From: Pseudomonadota bacterium | Lineage (GTDB): Bacteria > Myxococcota_A > UBA9160 > SZUA-336 | Direction of reading: 5' to 3' | Assembly (NCBI GenBank): GCA_021295775.1 | Contig: JAGWBS010000008.1 | Location: 14,734 to 74,636 of the forward strand | Length of the DNA stretch: 59,903 nucleotides | In this document: in pieces, positions 49,264-58,093 of the stretch | Layout: each line of letters begins with the position of its first letter | How positions within the stretch are numbered: the first letter of the stretch is position 1 | Position numbers and translations under genes: made by a program | The notes under the pieces: model-generated | Told to the model about the DNA's origin: nothing | Databases searched by the model: none | Seen by the model: only the letters and a program-made list of their open reading frames with translations

Positions 49264-49269
49264 AGTATA
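49264..49269 (-). promoter_or_regulatory. -10 element (TATACT) of the leader ORF-MFS unit
   Basis: Minus-strand TATACT, 8 nt upstream of the ATG at 49255; the predicted mRNA has essentially no leader before the short ORF. No recognisable -35. Confidence 0.45.
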
Positions 49270-49381
49270 CGCCGCGCTCTTCGGAGCGGGCTTGCCGGAA
49301 CCCGGCGCCGGGACCGCCGCCCCATCGCGGTCGCGGGCCGCCGCTCGATCCCTCCGTCTCCAGCGCGCCTCGCGGATTGAG

Positions 49382-49387
49382 TACCCT
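49382..49387 (+). promoter_or_regulatory. Candidate -10 (TACCCT) of the leader ORF-AAA/VWA operon
   Basis: TACCCT followed by 9 nt and the ATG at 49397. The same hexamer with similar spacing precedes ndk, where a good -35 is present; here the -35 is weak. Confidence 0.35.
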
Positions 49388-49396
49388 GGCGGGCCG

Positions 49397-49441
49397 ATGT
49401 CTCACGGGACGAAGCCAGCTTTCCCCCGGGGAGCGCCGTGA
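49397..49441 (+). CDS. 14-residue leader ORF coupled to the AAA-VWA gene
   Basis: ATG 49397 to TGA 49441 encodes MSHGTKPAFPRGAP. The stop overlaps the GTG start of the AAA-VWA gene (GTGA at 49438). It mirrors the leader ORF of the divergent MFS gene in length, spacing and in a Lys-Pro near the C-terminus. Coding status is inferred from position only. Confidence 0.4.
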   Translation: MSHGTKPAFPRGAP

Positions 49442-51228
49442 ACCCGCTGCGCTCCCTGCGGGAGGCGCTCGACGAGCGGGTGGCCGGCCAGGAGCAGGCC
49501 AAGGAGGCGCTGATCCTGGCCGTGCTGGCTCGCCAGCACGTCTATCTGGAGGGGCCGCCGGGCTGCGGCAAGTCGCTGCTCGCGGCCGAGCTGGCCCACC
49601 ACGTCGCTGCCGAGGCGGTCGCGGTCTCGCTTCACCGCGACACGCGGCGCGCGGAACTGCTGGGCGAGACCGCGCTGCGGCGGCGGCGCGTGGACGGGGG
49701 AGAGCGCCTCAGCGAGGAGTTGCGTCCGGGCGCGCTACTGACGGCGCGCGTGGTGCTGATCGACGACCTGTTCCGGGCCCCGCCGACGCTGCTCGCTTCG
49801 CTGCTGCGGCTGCTCTCCGAGCGGCGCTGGGAGGGGCGCGCACTGGCGCTGGAAACCGCGGTCGCCACCGCCACTCCGGGCCCGGCGGTCTCCGCCGCCG
49901 CGCTCGATTCGCTGCTGGACGGCTTCGGGTTTCAGATCCGCCTGTCCGGCCTGGTCGCGGGAGGCGACTGGTCCGCGGCCCGCCGGCTGCTCGACGCGAC
50001 CGCGGCGGAGCGCTCCGCACCCCGCTGGACGCCCGCGCTGCGCGCTGAGCTGCAGCAGCGCGCGCGCCGCGTCGAGATCGGCCGCGGGGCGCGCGAGGCC
50101 TGGTGGCGGCTCGCCCGCCGCTGGCCGGATGCTTTCCGCGGACTCTCGGACCGCCGGTTTTCGCGGGTACTGGCGGACGCGCTTCGGGCGCACGCGTTCT
50201 GGCGGGGACGGGAGCGGGCCGACGCCGCGGACCTGCGCGTGCTGCGCTACCTGCTCGGCCGCCGGCTGGACGCCGAGACGGCCGTGGAGCTGGAGCGGAG
50301 CGTAGAGGAGATCGCCGGCGAACTGGGCGAGGCGCCGCCGGCGGGTCGCGGACAGGGCCGGGCGAAGGCCGCGGGCTGGGGAGGATCCGGGTCGAAGGGC
50401 GCCGAGCCGGTCGAAATTCTCGACCTCGCCCTGCCCCGGAACCGGATCGGGCCCTCCCGGCGGACGGACCCGGTCGACGTCGGACTGCTGCTGCGCGCGC
50501 TGCGCGGGACGAGCCAGCGCGGCTCCGCCCAGGTGCGGGACGATCCCGGCGGCGCCCCGCGCCAGTACCGCGAACTTAGGCGCCTGGACGAACTGGCGGA
50601 CGCCGACCCCGTCGATGCCGCGCTCTTCGCCGAGGCTCGGCTGCCCGAGCGCCCGCGCGTCCATCGCCGCCAGCGCCAGGACGCGGCCGGCGAACTGGCG
50701 CTGCTGCGCGACGTCTCCGCGTCGATGGAAGGGCGCCTCCACCGCTGGGCGGCCGGCTTGGCGGACGCGCTGGTCCGCTACGCCGCGCGCCGCCGCTCGC
50801 GCGTTGCCTATGTCGAGTTCGATCATCGCGCACGGCGCTACCGCTGCGACTCGCGCTTCCTGCACCGCGGCTATGCGCGGCTTCTCGGGCAGCTCGAGCG
50901 GGCCGAACCGGGTGGCCGGACCAACTACCAGGCTCCGCTGCGCGCGGCGCTCGAGGAACTGGAACACGCGCCCGGCGCGGACCGTCAGGTGGTGATGCTG
51001 ACCGACGGACTGCCCGTGGCCGGCGACCCGGAGGTGCTCTCGGAGCGCCGGCTGGCGCGCCGGCTGGGGGTCCGCGTCCACACCGTGTTCGTGGGGCTGG
51101 GCCCGTGCCCGCCCGTGCTGGACCGGCTCTCGCGCGAAACCGGAGGGCGCGGCTTCCTGGCCCGGCCCGGCCCGGGCGGCGGGATGGGGTTGCGCGAGCG
51201 GCCCGCCGCCGCGGGAGCCCGGGCTTGA
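49438..51228 (+). CDS. MoxR-like AAA ATPase domain fused to a VWA domain (chelatase D-like)
   Basis: 596 residues. AAA+ part 1 to about 290: ERVAGQEQAKEAL, Walker A YLEGPPGCGKS (about 36-46), a Walker B variant VVLIDDLFRAPP with Asp-Asp, and SLLDGFGFQIRL where MoxR proteins normally have LDRF, so the arginine finger is lost. A Gly/Pro/Arg-rich linker (about 295-400) leads to a VWA domain with a complete MIDAS site: LLRDVSASM (Asp425, Ser427, Ser429), RTNYQAPL (Thr) and VMLTDGLP (Asp). The architecture equals the D subunit of Mg/Co chelatases. GTG 49438 is coupled to a leader ORF; the stop overlaps the next AAA gene (TTGA). Confidence 0.85.
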   Translation: MNPLRSLREALDERVAGQEQAKEALILAVLARQHVYLEGPPGCGKSLLAAELAHHVAAEAVAVSLHRDTRRAELLGETALRRRRVDGGERLSEELRPGALLTARVVLIDDLFRAPPTLLASLLRLLSERRWEGRALALETAVATATPGPAVSAAALDSLLDGFGFQIRLSGLVAGGDWSAARRLLDATAAERSAPRWTPALRAELQQRARRVEIGRGAREAWWRLARRWPDAFRGLSDRRFSRVLADALRAHAFWRGRERADAADLRVLRYLLGRRLDAETAVELERSVEEIAGELGEAPPAGRGQGRAKAAGWGGSGSKGAEPVEILDLALPRNRIGPSRRTDPVDVGLLLRALRGTSQRGSAQVRDDPGGAPRQYRELRRLDELADADPVDAALFAEARLPERPRVHRRQRQDAAGELALLRDVSASMEGRLHRWAAGLADALVRYAARRRSRVAYVEFDHRARRYRCDSRFLHRGYARLLGQLERAEPGGRTNYQAPLRAALEELEHAPGADRQVVMLTDGLPVAGDPEVLSERRLARRLGVRVHTVFVGLGPCPPVLDRLSRETGGRGFLARPGPGGGMGLRERPAAAGARA

Positions 51229-52172
51229 GCGGCGGGGCGCTCCAGCGCCTGCGCGGTCTGCTGGACCGCCACGTGGTGGGTCACGACAGCGCCAAGCAGG
51301 CGCTGCTGCTGGCGCTGCTGTCCCGCGAGCACGTCTACCTGGAAGGGCCGCCGGGGACGGCCAAGACGCGCATGGCGGAGCTGGTGGCGGGCGGTTCGGG
51401 CCTGAGCTTCTTCTTCTACCAGCTCCACCGCGATACCCGCATGGCCGAGTTGGTCGGCGACGTGGTGCTGGAACGCCGCCCCCTGGACGAGGGTGACGGC
51501 GAGCGGATCGCGCAGCGCATCGAGCCCGGCGGGGTGCTGAGCTGCGAAGTCTGCGTGCTGGACGACATCTCCCGCGCGCCGGGCGAAGCGCTCAACGTGC
51601 TCCTGCGCGTGCTCAACGAGCGCCGTTTCGGCGAGCGCGAGCTGCCGCTGATGACCGCGATCGCCACCGGAAACCCGGTTTCGGACGAGTACTACAACGA
51701 ACCGCTCGACCCCGCGCACCTGGACCGATTCGCCCTCCAGCTGCGGGTCGATTCGCTGCTCCAGGCCGACCCGCCCGAGGCGGCCCGCGCCCTGCTGGAG
51801 CGCTTCGCCAGCGGCGAAGTCCGCGAACAGCCGGAGGTCGAGCCGGTGCTCTCTCGCGCGGAGTTGGCGTCGCTCCAGCAGGCGGTCGGCGAAGTCGAGG
51901 TCCCCGGCCGGGTCAAGGACTCGCTGCTCGAGATTCTGCGCAGCCTGGTCGCCGACTACGGCTGCGACGATCCCGCCGCGCTGCTGACGGATCGCAGTTT
52001 CCTGGTCAAGGCGGTCAAGCTTCTGCGCGGCCGCGCGCTGCTGGCCGGACGCCGGACGGTGGAGCCGGAAGACCTGGCGGTGCTGCACTGGATGACTCGC
52101 TTTCGGGTCCCCGAGGCGGCCCACGAAGCGCTTCCCGAGCTGATTGGCAAGACGCTCGGTAAGCGCCGCTGA
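51225..52172 (+). CDS. MoxR family AAA ATPase (chelatase I-like partner)
   Basis: 315-residue AAA+ ATPase. DRHVVGHDSAKQALLLALL, Walker A YLEGPPGTAKT, LHRDTRMAELVGDVVLERRP, Walker B CVLDDISRAPGEALNVLL (Asp-Asp), sensor 1 AIATGNPVSDEYY and an intact arginine-finger region PAHLDRFALQL. It closely resembles the AAA domain of the upstream protein, so the two arose by duplication; here the active-site residues are kept. TTG 51225 overlaps the upstream stop. Probably forms hetero-oligomers with the AAA-VWA protein to remodel or load a metal/cofactor into a target that is not encoded nearby. Confidence 0.88.
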   Translation: MSGGALQRLRGLLDRHVVGHDSAKQALLLALLSREHVYLEGPPGTAKTRMAELVAGGSGLSFFFYQLHRDTRMAELVGDVVLERRPLDEGDGERIAQRIEPGGVLSCEVCVLDDISRAPGEALNVLLRVLNERRFGERELPLMTAIATGNPVSDEYYNEPLDPAHLDRFALQLRVDSLLQADPPEAARALLERFASGEVREQPEVEPVLSRAELASLQQAVGEVEVPGRVKDSLLEILRSLVADYGCDDPAALLTDRSFLVKAVKLLRGRALLAGRRTVEPEDLAVLHWMTRFRVPEAAHEALPELIGKTLGKRR

Positions 52173-52182
52173 GCTCTTCGCG

Positions 52183-52210
52183 TTGACGATCGAACGGCCG
52201 GGGCTACCCT
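52183..52210 (+). promoter_or_regulatory. ndk promoter, leaderless arrangement
   Basis: TTGACG (52183-52188), 16-nt spacer, TACCCT (52205-52210), then 10 nt to ATG 52221. Predicted transcription start lies about 4 nt before the start codon and there is no ribosome binding site. Confidence 0.55.
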
Positions 52211-52220
52211 CCCGCCCGCC

Positions 52221-52640
52221 ATGGAACTCACGCTGTCGATCGTCAAGCCGGACGCGCTGCGCAACGGACATCTGGGCCCGATCCTGGGTATGATCGAGGA
52301 GGCCGGGCTGAAGCTGGTCGCCCTGCGCATGCTGCACCTGACCCGTCCCCAGGCAGAGGGCTTCTACGCCGTCCACCGGGAGCGGCCGTTCTTCTCCAGC
52401 CTGGTGGACTTCATGACCTCCGGCCCCTGCGTGGTCTCCGTGCTGCAGGCAGACGATGCGATCGGCCGCTACCGCAAGCTGATGGGCGCGACGGACCCGG
52501 CGCAGGCGGACGAGGGGACGATTCGCAAGCGATTCGCCAGCGACATCGAGAAGAACGCCGTGCACGGCTCCGACGCCCCGGAAACCGCGCGCACCGAAGT
52601 GGCGTACTTCTTCCGCGAACTCGACCTCGTCGAGCGCTGA
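52221..52640 (+). CDS. ndk: Nucleoside diphosphate kinase
   Basis: 139-residue housekeeping kinase exchanging phosphate between NTPs and NDPs. [22 protein letters not shown] is the NDK opening; [17 protein letters not shown] and [22 protein letters not shown] are conserved, and the phosphorylated histidine is in [13 protein letters not shown]. Length is standard. ATG 52221. Confidence 0.96.
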   Translation: MELTLSIVKPDALRNGHLGPILGMIEEAGLKLVALRMLHLTRPQAEGFYAVHRERPFFSSLVDFMTSGPCVVSVLQADDAIGRYRKLMGATDPAQADEGTIRKRFASDIEKNAVHGSDAPETARTEVAYFFRELDLVER

Positions 52641-52922
52641 CCGAGTCGGCGGACCCTCGCCGGGTCGGGGGGCTCGCCGCACAGCCGCCTGGACCGCTCG
52701 AAACCGAAACGGGTGTCGGGCAGGACTCTCCCCGCACAGCCCGGTCCGGGCGCCCTGTGGATGGCGGCCGGAGAGGAAGAGCCTCTCAGACGTTCCCGAG
52801 TGGCGCGCCAGCGTTCGGTACGGTGCCCACCGCTCCTGGCCGCGCCGGCGAGAGGTCTCGTTCGAGATCTCTCACCGGCGCTCCCGAAGCGATGCGCAGG
52901 CCGGGGTGGGGAGGCGCCCCGA
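52641..52922. other. Convergent intergenic region, 282 bp
   Basis: Gap between ndk (+) and the TonB receptor (-). It contains a small hairpin GAGAGG-AAGAG-CCTCTC (52771-52787) and the large hairpin at 52843-52880. No protein-coding signal is seen on either strand. Confidence 0.5.
52843..52880. terminator. Large 18-bp-stem hairpin between ndk and the TonB receptor
   Basis: CGCCGGCGAGAGGTCTCG (52843-52860) pairs with CGAGATCTCTCACCGGCG (52863-52880) at 16 of 18 positions plus a wobble, leaving a very tight loop. Probable bidirectional terminator of the convergent genes. Confidence 0.55.
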
Positions 52923-55409
52923 TCAGAACTCGTAGGTAAGTTCGACGAACCAGTTCCGCGGATCGGCGATGTGGACGTTGGTCCAGCCCAGGGCTCCGAA
53001 GTCGATCGCCTGACCCCAGATGTACTTGCGGTCGCCCAGGTTCTGCACCTGCAGCGAGACCGAGAGGCCCTGCACGCCACCCGCGTCGTAGACCGAGAAG
53101 CGGCTGTTCCAGAGCGTGTACGAACTGCTGGTGATGTGCAGGTTCTGCGTCACGTCGCCGAGGCTGCGCTTGGGACTCTCCCGGATGAAGGTCACCCCCA
53201 GCTCCGGCGTGCCCCAGGACTGGGACGCGAAGGTGTAGCGGGCCGAGCCGCCCCACTTGCGCTTGGGCAGGTGGGCGAAGACACGGTTGCGCGCCTGGTT
53301 GTTGGGAGTCCCGTCGGGGAGGGTGCCGACGATGAACTCCGAGAAGGTCGCGTAAGTGAACGCGTGGTTGAGCGTCACCTCCAGGCCGTCGAAGGGCAGG
53401 GCGCGAAGATCGAACTCCCAGCCCCGGATGCGCGACTTCCCCGCGTTGTCGATGCGCGTCGCCACCCCCTGTCCGGGAATGAAGGTGGCGATCTGCTGGT
53501 CCTCGTGCTCGTCGTAGTACGCCGCGCCGTTGAACTGCAGCCGGTCGTCGAACCAGCGCGACTTGAAGCCGAACTCCCAGGAGTAGAGCAGCTCCGGCTC
53601 GTAGGCCTGAGTCGCCAGATCGCTGCCGTTGGCGGCGCGCGGACCGAAGCCGCCGGAGTTGAAGCCCTTGGACCACTTCAGATAGGTCATCAGCTCGTCG
53701 GTCCAGTAGTACTTGACGCGGGCCATCGGGGACCACGCGCTGAAGCTCGCCGACTTGTTCAAGTCGAAGAACACGTCCGCGTTTCCGTCCCCATTGGTAT
53801 CGGCACCGTTCGGGACCCGGCAGTTCTCTGCCGAAGCGCGCGTGTAGGGGTCGATCACGTTCTGTACGGCGCCGGCCGGGCCAAACACCTGCCCCGAGCA
53901 CTGGTGACGGCTGATGTCCTTGTCCTCGCTCGAGTAGCGGATCCCGGTACTGAATTCCCAGCGGTCCGAGGGCCTGTAGTTGAGGTGGGCGAAATAACCC
54001 AGGGCATCAGACTCACCCTGATTGAGCGCGCTGCTGGCCAGGGGAAAGAAGACGTCCCGCCCGCCGTACTGATCGGCGTACTGATCGGAGTCGAATTCCT
54101 CCTCGAAGTACGTGAAGCCCAGCACGAAGTCCGCGGCGCCTTCGAGGAGGTCGCCCACGAGCTGAAGCTCGGTGTTCAGGGAGTCGTAGAGCAGGTCCGT
54201 GCCGTAGTCGGCCAGGGCCAGCGGCGTGCCGTCCTGGTCGCTCCGGACGTTCATCTTGTACTCGTGGTATCCCCCCAGGAACTTGAAGGACAGGTTCTCG
54301 GAGATTTCGTAGTCCAGGATCAGACTGTGGTTCCAGGTGTTCTTGTTCTGGTCGGTTCCCTCGGCCAGACCCCCGAAATAGAGCGGGTCCGGGTCGCGCC
54401 AGTCGTACTCGTGCAGCCCCCCCGGCCAGTCCGGCTGGGAATGGCTTACGCCGGGAATCGATCCCGGGGGACGAATCAATCCGGCCAGGTTCGTGCGCCC
54501 GTACTGGTCGCAGGCGGGCTGAGCCGGATGACAGGGAATTCCTGTTTCCTGTGAGACCCCCCCGGCGGGCACCACTTCGTGGACCTTGTTGATGGGGTTG
54601 AGGGCCATGCCTTCGCGCAGCTGGTACCACTCGAAGATGTAGTCCGCGGTCAGCGACTCGCTGGCCAGCCAGCGCAGGGCGATGCGCGCGGCGTCGTCGT
54701 GGTCGTCGTTGAAGTCGAACTCGTTGCCGGGCAGGTCGTTCTCCCAGAACCCGTCGCGGCGGTTGCTGACCCAGGAGAAGCGGCCGAAGAGGCTCTCGTC
54801 GATGATCGGCACATTGAGCGTGCCGCCGATGTCGCGGCGGCCGTAGTTGCCCAGCCTGACGTTGACCCGGCCCTCGAGTTCCGAGGTCGGCCGCTTGGTA
54901 TTGATGATCACCGCGCCGCCGATCGTGTTGCGGCCGAACAGGGTTCCCTGCGGCCCTTTCAGGAACTCGACGCTCTCGATGTCGAGCAGCTGCAGCATGG
55001 TCGAGTTGCCCGCGGTGATGTAGACGCCGTCGACGTACATGCCGACCGTGGAGGGCTGCATCGGGTGGTTGTCGGCGTGCACCAGCCCGCGGCCCGAGAT
55101 GGTGAGCTGCCCCGGGTTCTGCGAGGCGGCGACGAAGGTCAGGCCTGGCACCAGCGCACCGAAGTCCTGCGTGCTGTGCAACGCCTGGCGCTCCAGGTCT
55201 TCGGCGCTGAAGGCCTGGATCGAGACCCCCATGTCCTGCAGGTCGGCCTGGCGCTTTTCGGCGGTGACGGTGATCGATTCGATGCCGCCCGGCGCGTCGT
55301 CCTGTTCGGCCTCGGTTTCCTGGGCGGATACGCCGCCCCCGAGAACCAGCGCGCAGCTCAAGACTGCCGAGAAGATCGCGAGCCTCTTCCTATAGGTGCG
55401 AACCTGCAT
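52923..55409 (-). CDS. TonB-dependent outer membrane receptor
   Basis: 828-residue outer-membrane beta-barrel that imports a ligand with TonB energy. Signal peptide MQVRTYRKRLAIFSAVLSCA ending near VSAQ; TonB box-like ESITVTAEKR; plug domain about 55-165 with LTISGRGLV and FLKGPQGTLFGRNTIGGAVI; then about 22 amphipathic strands ending in the terminal Phe of FVELTYEF. One extracellular loop contains ADTNGDGNADVFFD, resembling a calcium-binding loop. The alignment style is like receptors for hydrophobic or steroid-like compounds in sphingomonads; the ligand is unknown. ATG 55409 with GGAGG just upstream and a good promoter at 55463-55491. Confidence 0.95.
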   Translation of the reverse strand: MQVRTYRKRLAIFSAVLSCALVLGGGVSAQETEAEQDDAPGGIESITVTAEKRQADLQDMGVSIQAFSAEDLERQALHSTQDFGALVPGLTFVAASQNPGQLTISGRGLVHADNHPMQPSTVGMYVDGVYITAGNSTMLQLLDIESVEFLKGPQGTLFGRNTIGGAVIINTKRPTSELEGRVNVRLGNYGRRDIGGTLNVPIIDESLFGRFSWVSNRRDGFWENDLPGNEFDFNDDHDDAARIALRWLASESLTADYIFEWYQLREGMALNPINKVHEVVPAGGVSQETGIPCHPAQPACDQYGRTNLAGLIRPPGSIPGVSHSQPDWPGGLHEYDWRDPDPLYFGGLAEGTDQNKNTWNHSLILDYEISENLSFKFLGGYHEYKMNVRSDQDGTPLALADYGTDLLYDSLNTELQLVGDLLEGAADFVLGFTYFEEEFDSDQYADQYGGRDVFFPLASSALNQGESDALGYFAHLNYRPSDRWEFSTGIRYSSEDKDISRHQCSGQVFGPAGAVQNVIDPYTRASAENCRVPNGADTNGDGNADVFFDLNKSASFSAWSPMARVKYYWTDELMTYLKWSKGFNSGGFGPRAANGSDLATQAYEPELLYSWEFGFKSRWFDDRLQFNGAAYYDEHEDQQIATFIPGQGVATRIDNAGKSRIRGWEFDLRALPFDGLEVTLNHAFTYATFSEFIVGTLPDGTPNNQARNRVFAHLPKRKWGGSARYTFASQSWGTPELGVTFIRESPKRSLGDVTQNLHITSSSYTLWNSRFSVYDAGGVQGLSVSLQVQNLGDRKYIWGQAIDFGALGWTNVHIADPRNWFVELTYEF

Positions 55410-55462
55410 TTCCCCTCCCCATGATCATCCCCGCCGGCTTGGCCGGAACGGATTGAGCGGGG

Positions 55463-55491
55463 ATTGAAACCTAAGCGGATCGATATGACAA
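55463..55491 (-). promoter_or_regulatory. Promoter of the TonB-dependent receptor gene
   Basis: Minus-strand TTGTCA (55491-55486), 17-nt spacer, TTCAAT (55468-55463). The predicted start leaves about 45 nt to ATG 55409 with a purine-rich ribosome site. This stretch is clearly more AT-rich than its surroundings. Confidence 0.6.
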
Positions 55492-55530
55492 GCGGGTGAA
55501 CTTTCGACCGCACGCGCGGAACCCGGCCCG

Positions 55531-55556
55531 GGCTTCTCCCCCGCCGCGAGAAGGCC
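55531..55556 (-). terminator. Candidate ftsZ terminator hairpin
   Basis: GGCTTCTC (55531-55538) pairs with GAGAAGGCC (55548-55556) with one bulged base, about 45 nt past the ftsZ stop on the minus strand. Confidence 0.4.
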
Positions 55557-55601
55557 GGACCGGTCGCCGACCGAAGCGGGCGCGAATCGCGTTTTCCGCT
55601 C

Positions 55602-56813
55602 TCAGGCGAGACGCTCGCTGTTCTTGGACGCGCGGCGCAGGAACGTCGGGACGTCGAGTTCGTCGTCGAGCGGCGAGGTCGGAGCGCTCTCGGCGACTTC
55701 CAGCTCCTCGTTCTCGGCGGGGCTGGGTTCCCCGGCCGGGGAAGCGTTCGATGAGGCCGCGTTCGCCTGATTCCCATTCGGCGCCTTCTCCGGCTCGCGC
55801 CGCAGGGGCACCCCGTTGCCGTTGGACGTCCTGGCCTCCTCGCCCGGGGCGCCGCGGTGCTGCTCGCGCTTGGAGAGGCCCGTGGCGACCACGGTGACGC
55901 GCACCTCGTCGTCCAGGTCTTCCTGGACCACCCGGCCGGAGATGATGTTGGCGTCGGCGTGGCTCTGGTCCTTGATCAGCGTCAGGGCTTCGCTGAACTC
56001 GTGCAGAGTCAGGCTCGAGCCTCCGGTCACGTTGACCAGCACTCCCCGGGCCCCGCGGATCGACATGTCCTCGAGCAGCGGGTTGGAGATCGCGGCCTCG
56101 GCGGCCTTCTTCGCCCGGTTCTCGCCGCTGGCGCGGCCGGTGCCCATCAGGGCCATTCCCATCTCGTTCATGATCGTGCGCACGTCGGCGAAGTCGAGAT
56201 TGATCTCGCCCCGGGTCGTGATCACGTCGGCGATCCCCTGCACCGCGTTGAGCAGCACCTCGTCCGCGAGCTGGAAGGCCTCGGTCATGGTCGTGCTCGG
56301 ATCGGCGATCTCCAGCAGGCGGTCGTTGGGGATCGTGATCAGCGTGTCGACGGCATCGTGCAGCGCGCCGACGCCCTCCTGCGCCTGGCGCGCGCGGACC
56401 GCGCCCTCGAAACCGAACGGCTTGGTGACCACCGCCAGGGTCAGCGCGCCCAGCTTCTTGGAGACCTCGGCGATCACCGGGCTCGCTCCGGTCCCGGTGC
56501 CGCCGCCCATGCCCGCGGCGACGAAAACCATGTCGGCGCCCTCCAGGTGTTCGCTGATCCGGTCGCGCGTCGCTTCCGCCGCATCGCGCCCCACATCGGG
56601 ATCGGCCCCGGCTCCCAGCCGGCGGTCGCCGAGGTGAATCTTGACGCCGGCCCGGTTGTCGGCCAGAGCCTGCGCGTCCGTGTTGCAGGCGATGAACTCG
56701 ACCCCGGAAAGTCCGGCGTCGATCATGGTGTTGACGGCGTTGCCCCCACCGCCCCCGACGCCGATCACCTTGATGCGCGCGCTGACGGCGTACTCGTGCT
56801 CGAATTGAATCAT
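55602..56813 (-). CDS. ftsZ: Cell division protein FtsZ
   Basis: 403-residue tubulin homologue that forms the Z ring. GTP-binding N-domain with [18 protein letters not shown], the signature [17 protein letters not shown]7 synergy loop [19 protein letters not shown], a variable acidic/Asn-rich linker from about residue 325, and the C-terminal peptide [10 protein letters not shown] that binds FtsA. Length is standard. ATG 56813. Last gene of the dcw cluster here, 50 nt after ftsA. Confidence 0.97.
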   Translation of the reverse strand: MIQFEHEYAVSARIKVIGVGGGGGNAVNTMIDAGLSGVEFIACNTDAQALADNRAGVKIHLGDRRLGAGADPDVGRDAAEATRDRISEHLEGADMVFVAAGMGGGTGTGASPVIAEVSKKLGALTLAVVTKPFGFEGAVRARQAQEGVGALHDAVDTLITIPNDRLLEIADPSTTMTEAFQLADEVLLNAVQGIADVITTRGEINLDFADVRTIMNEMGMALMGTGRASGENRAKKAAEAAISNPLLEDMSIRGARGVLVNVTGGSSLTLHEFSEALTLIKDQSHADANIISGRVVQEDLDDEVRVTVVATGLSKREQHRGAPGEEARTSNGNGVPLRREPEKAPNGNQANAASSNASPAGEPSPAENEELEVAESAPTSPLDDELDVPTFLRRASKNSERLA

Positions 56814-56863
56814 CGGTCTCTCCCCCACCCGGCGTGCCGCGAAGCGACACGCGTCAGTGACTG

Positions 56864-58093
56864 TTAGCCCATCTCTCCGTAAAACCACTCCCGCATCCGC
56901 TGCCGGACTTTGCGGAAGGTCGATCCGTCGTAGACGCGGAAGCGGTGCTTGCCGGGGCGTTGGGAGCCCCAGATGGCCAGCCCCACGCCCGTGGCGTACT
57001 CGGGACCCTGGACGCGGTCCAGGAGTCCGCCGATGCCCTGCGGCGTGCCGCGCCGCGTGGGCAGTTCGAAGATCTCCTCGGCGAGTTCTGGCAGCCCGTC
57101 CAGCGCGCTGCTCCCTCCCGTGACCACCACTCCGGACGGGATCTGTCCCAGATGGCCGGATTTCTCGATCTCGTCCCGGACCAGCGAAAGGATCTCCTCG
57201 GCGCGCGGTTCCAGGAATCCGGCCAGCTCCTTGCGGCTCACCTCGCTGGGCTGGCGACCGCCCACCCCGGGCACGACCAGCAGCTCGTCCCGCGGCAGGA
57301 AGCGCGGGGCCGCGCAGCCGTAGCGACGTTTGATGCGCTCGGCCTGTTCGAACGGCGTGCGCAGGCCCACCGCGGCGTCGTTGGTGAAGTGGTATCCGCC
57401 CAGCGAGAGCACCGCGGAGTGCTTGATGGTGCCGTTGAGGAAGAGCGCGATGTCGGTGGTGCCGCCGCCCATGTCGACCAGCGCGACGCCCAGCTCGCGT
57501 TCGTCCGGCGAGAGCACCGCTTCGCTGGAGGCGATCGGCTCGAGCACGATGTCGATCACGTTGAGGCCGGCCCGGTTGCAGCACTTGACCACGTTCTGGG
57601 CCGACGTCACGGCCGCGGTCACGATGTGGACGTTGGCGATCAGACGCACGCCCGACATGCCGATCGGCTGCTTGATCCCGTCCTGGCCGTCGATCGCGTA
57701 CTCCTGCGGCAGCACGTGAATCACTTCCCGGTCCGCCGGGATCGCCACCGCCTGCGCCTGCTCGCTCACGCGGCGCACGTCCGCGGCCTTCACCTCCCGG
57801 TCCTTGATCGCGACCATGCCCAGCTCGTTGCGCGACTGGATGTGGCCCCCGGCGATCCCGGCGTAGACCGCGTTGATCTCGCAGCCGGCCATCATCTCGG
57901 CCTCGTCGACGGCGCGCCGGATCGAGTCGGTGGTCGCGTCGATGTCGATCACCACGCCCTTGCGCAGACCGCGCGAGGGGTGCGTGCCGAGCCCGATCAC
58001 GTCGAGGGCGTCCCCGCGGCGCTCGGTCACGACGGCGCAGATCTTGGTGGTTCCGATGTCCAGTCCGACGGTCAATTCGTCTTGCCGCGCCAT
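56864..58093 (-). CDS. ftsA: Cell division protein FtsA
   Basis: 409-residue actin-like protein tethering FtsZ to the membrane. Phosphate 1 loop [17 protein letters not shown]2/1C subdomain region around [13 protein letters not shown] and [15 protein letters not shown], phosphate 2 [14 protein letters not shown], adenosine loop [12 protein letters not shown], and a C-terminal amphipathic helix ([14 protein letters not shown]) that should insert in the membrane. ATG 58093 shares one base with the ftsQ stop (TGATG). Confidence 0.97.
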   Translation of the reverse strand: MARQDELTVGLDIGTTKICAVVTERRGDALDVIGLGTHPSRGLRKGVVIDIDATTDSIRRAVDEAEMMAGCEINAVYAGIAGGHIQSRNELGMVAIKDREVKAADVRRVSEQAQAVAIPADREVIHVLPQEYAIDGQDGIKQPIGMSGVRLIANVHIVTAAVTSAQNVVKCCNRAGLNVIDIVLEPIASSEAVLSPDERELGVALVDMGGGTTDIALFLNGTIKHSAVLSLGGYHFTNDAAVGLRTPFEQAERIKRRYGCAAPRFLPRDELLVVPGVGGRQPSEVSRKELAGFLEPRAEEILSLVRDEIEKSGHLGQIPSGVVVTGGSSALDGLPELAEEIFELPTRRGTPQGIGGLLDRVQGPEYATGVGLAIWGSQRPGKHRFRVYDGSTFRKVRQRMREWFYGEMG

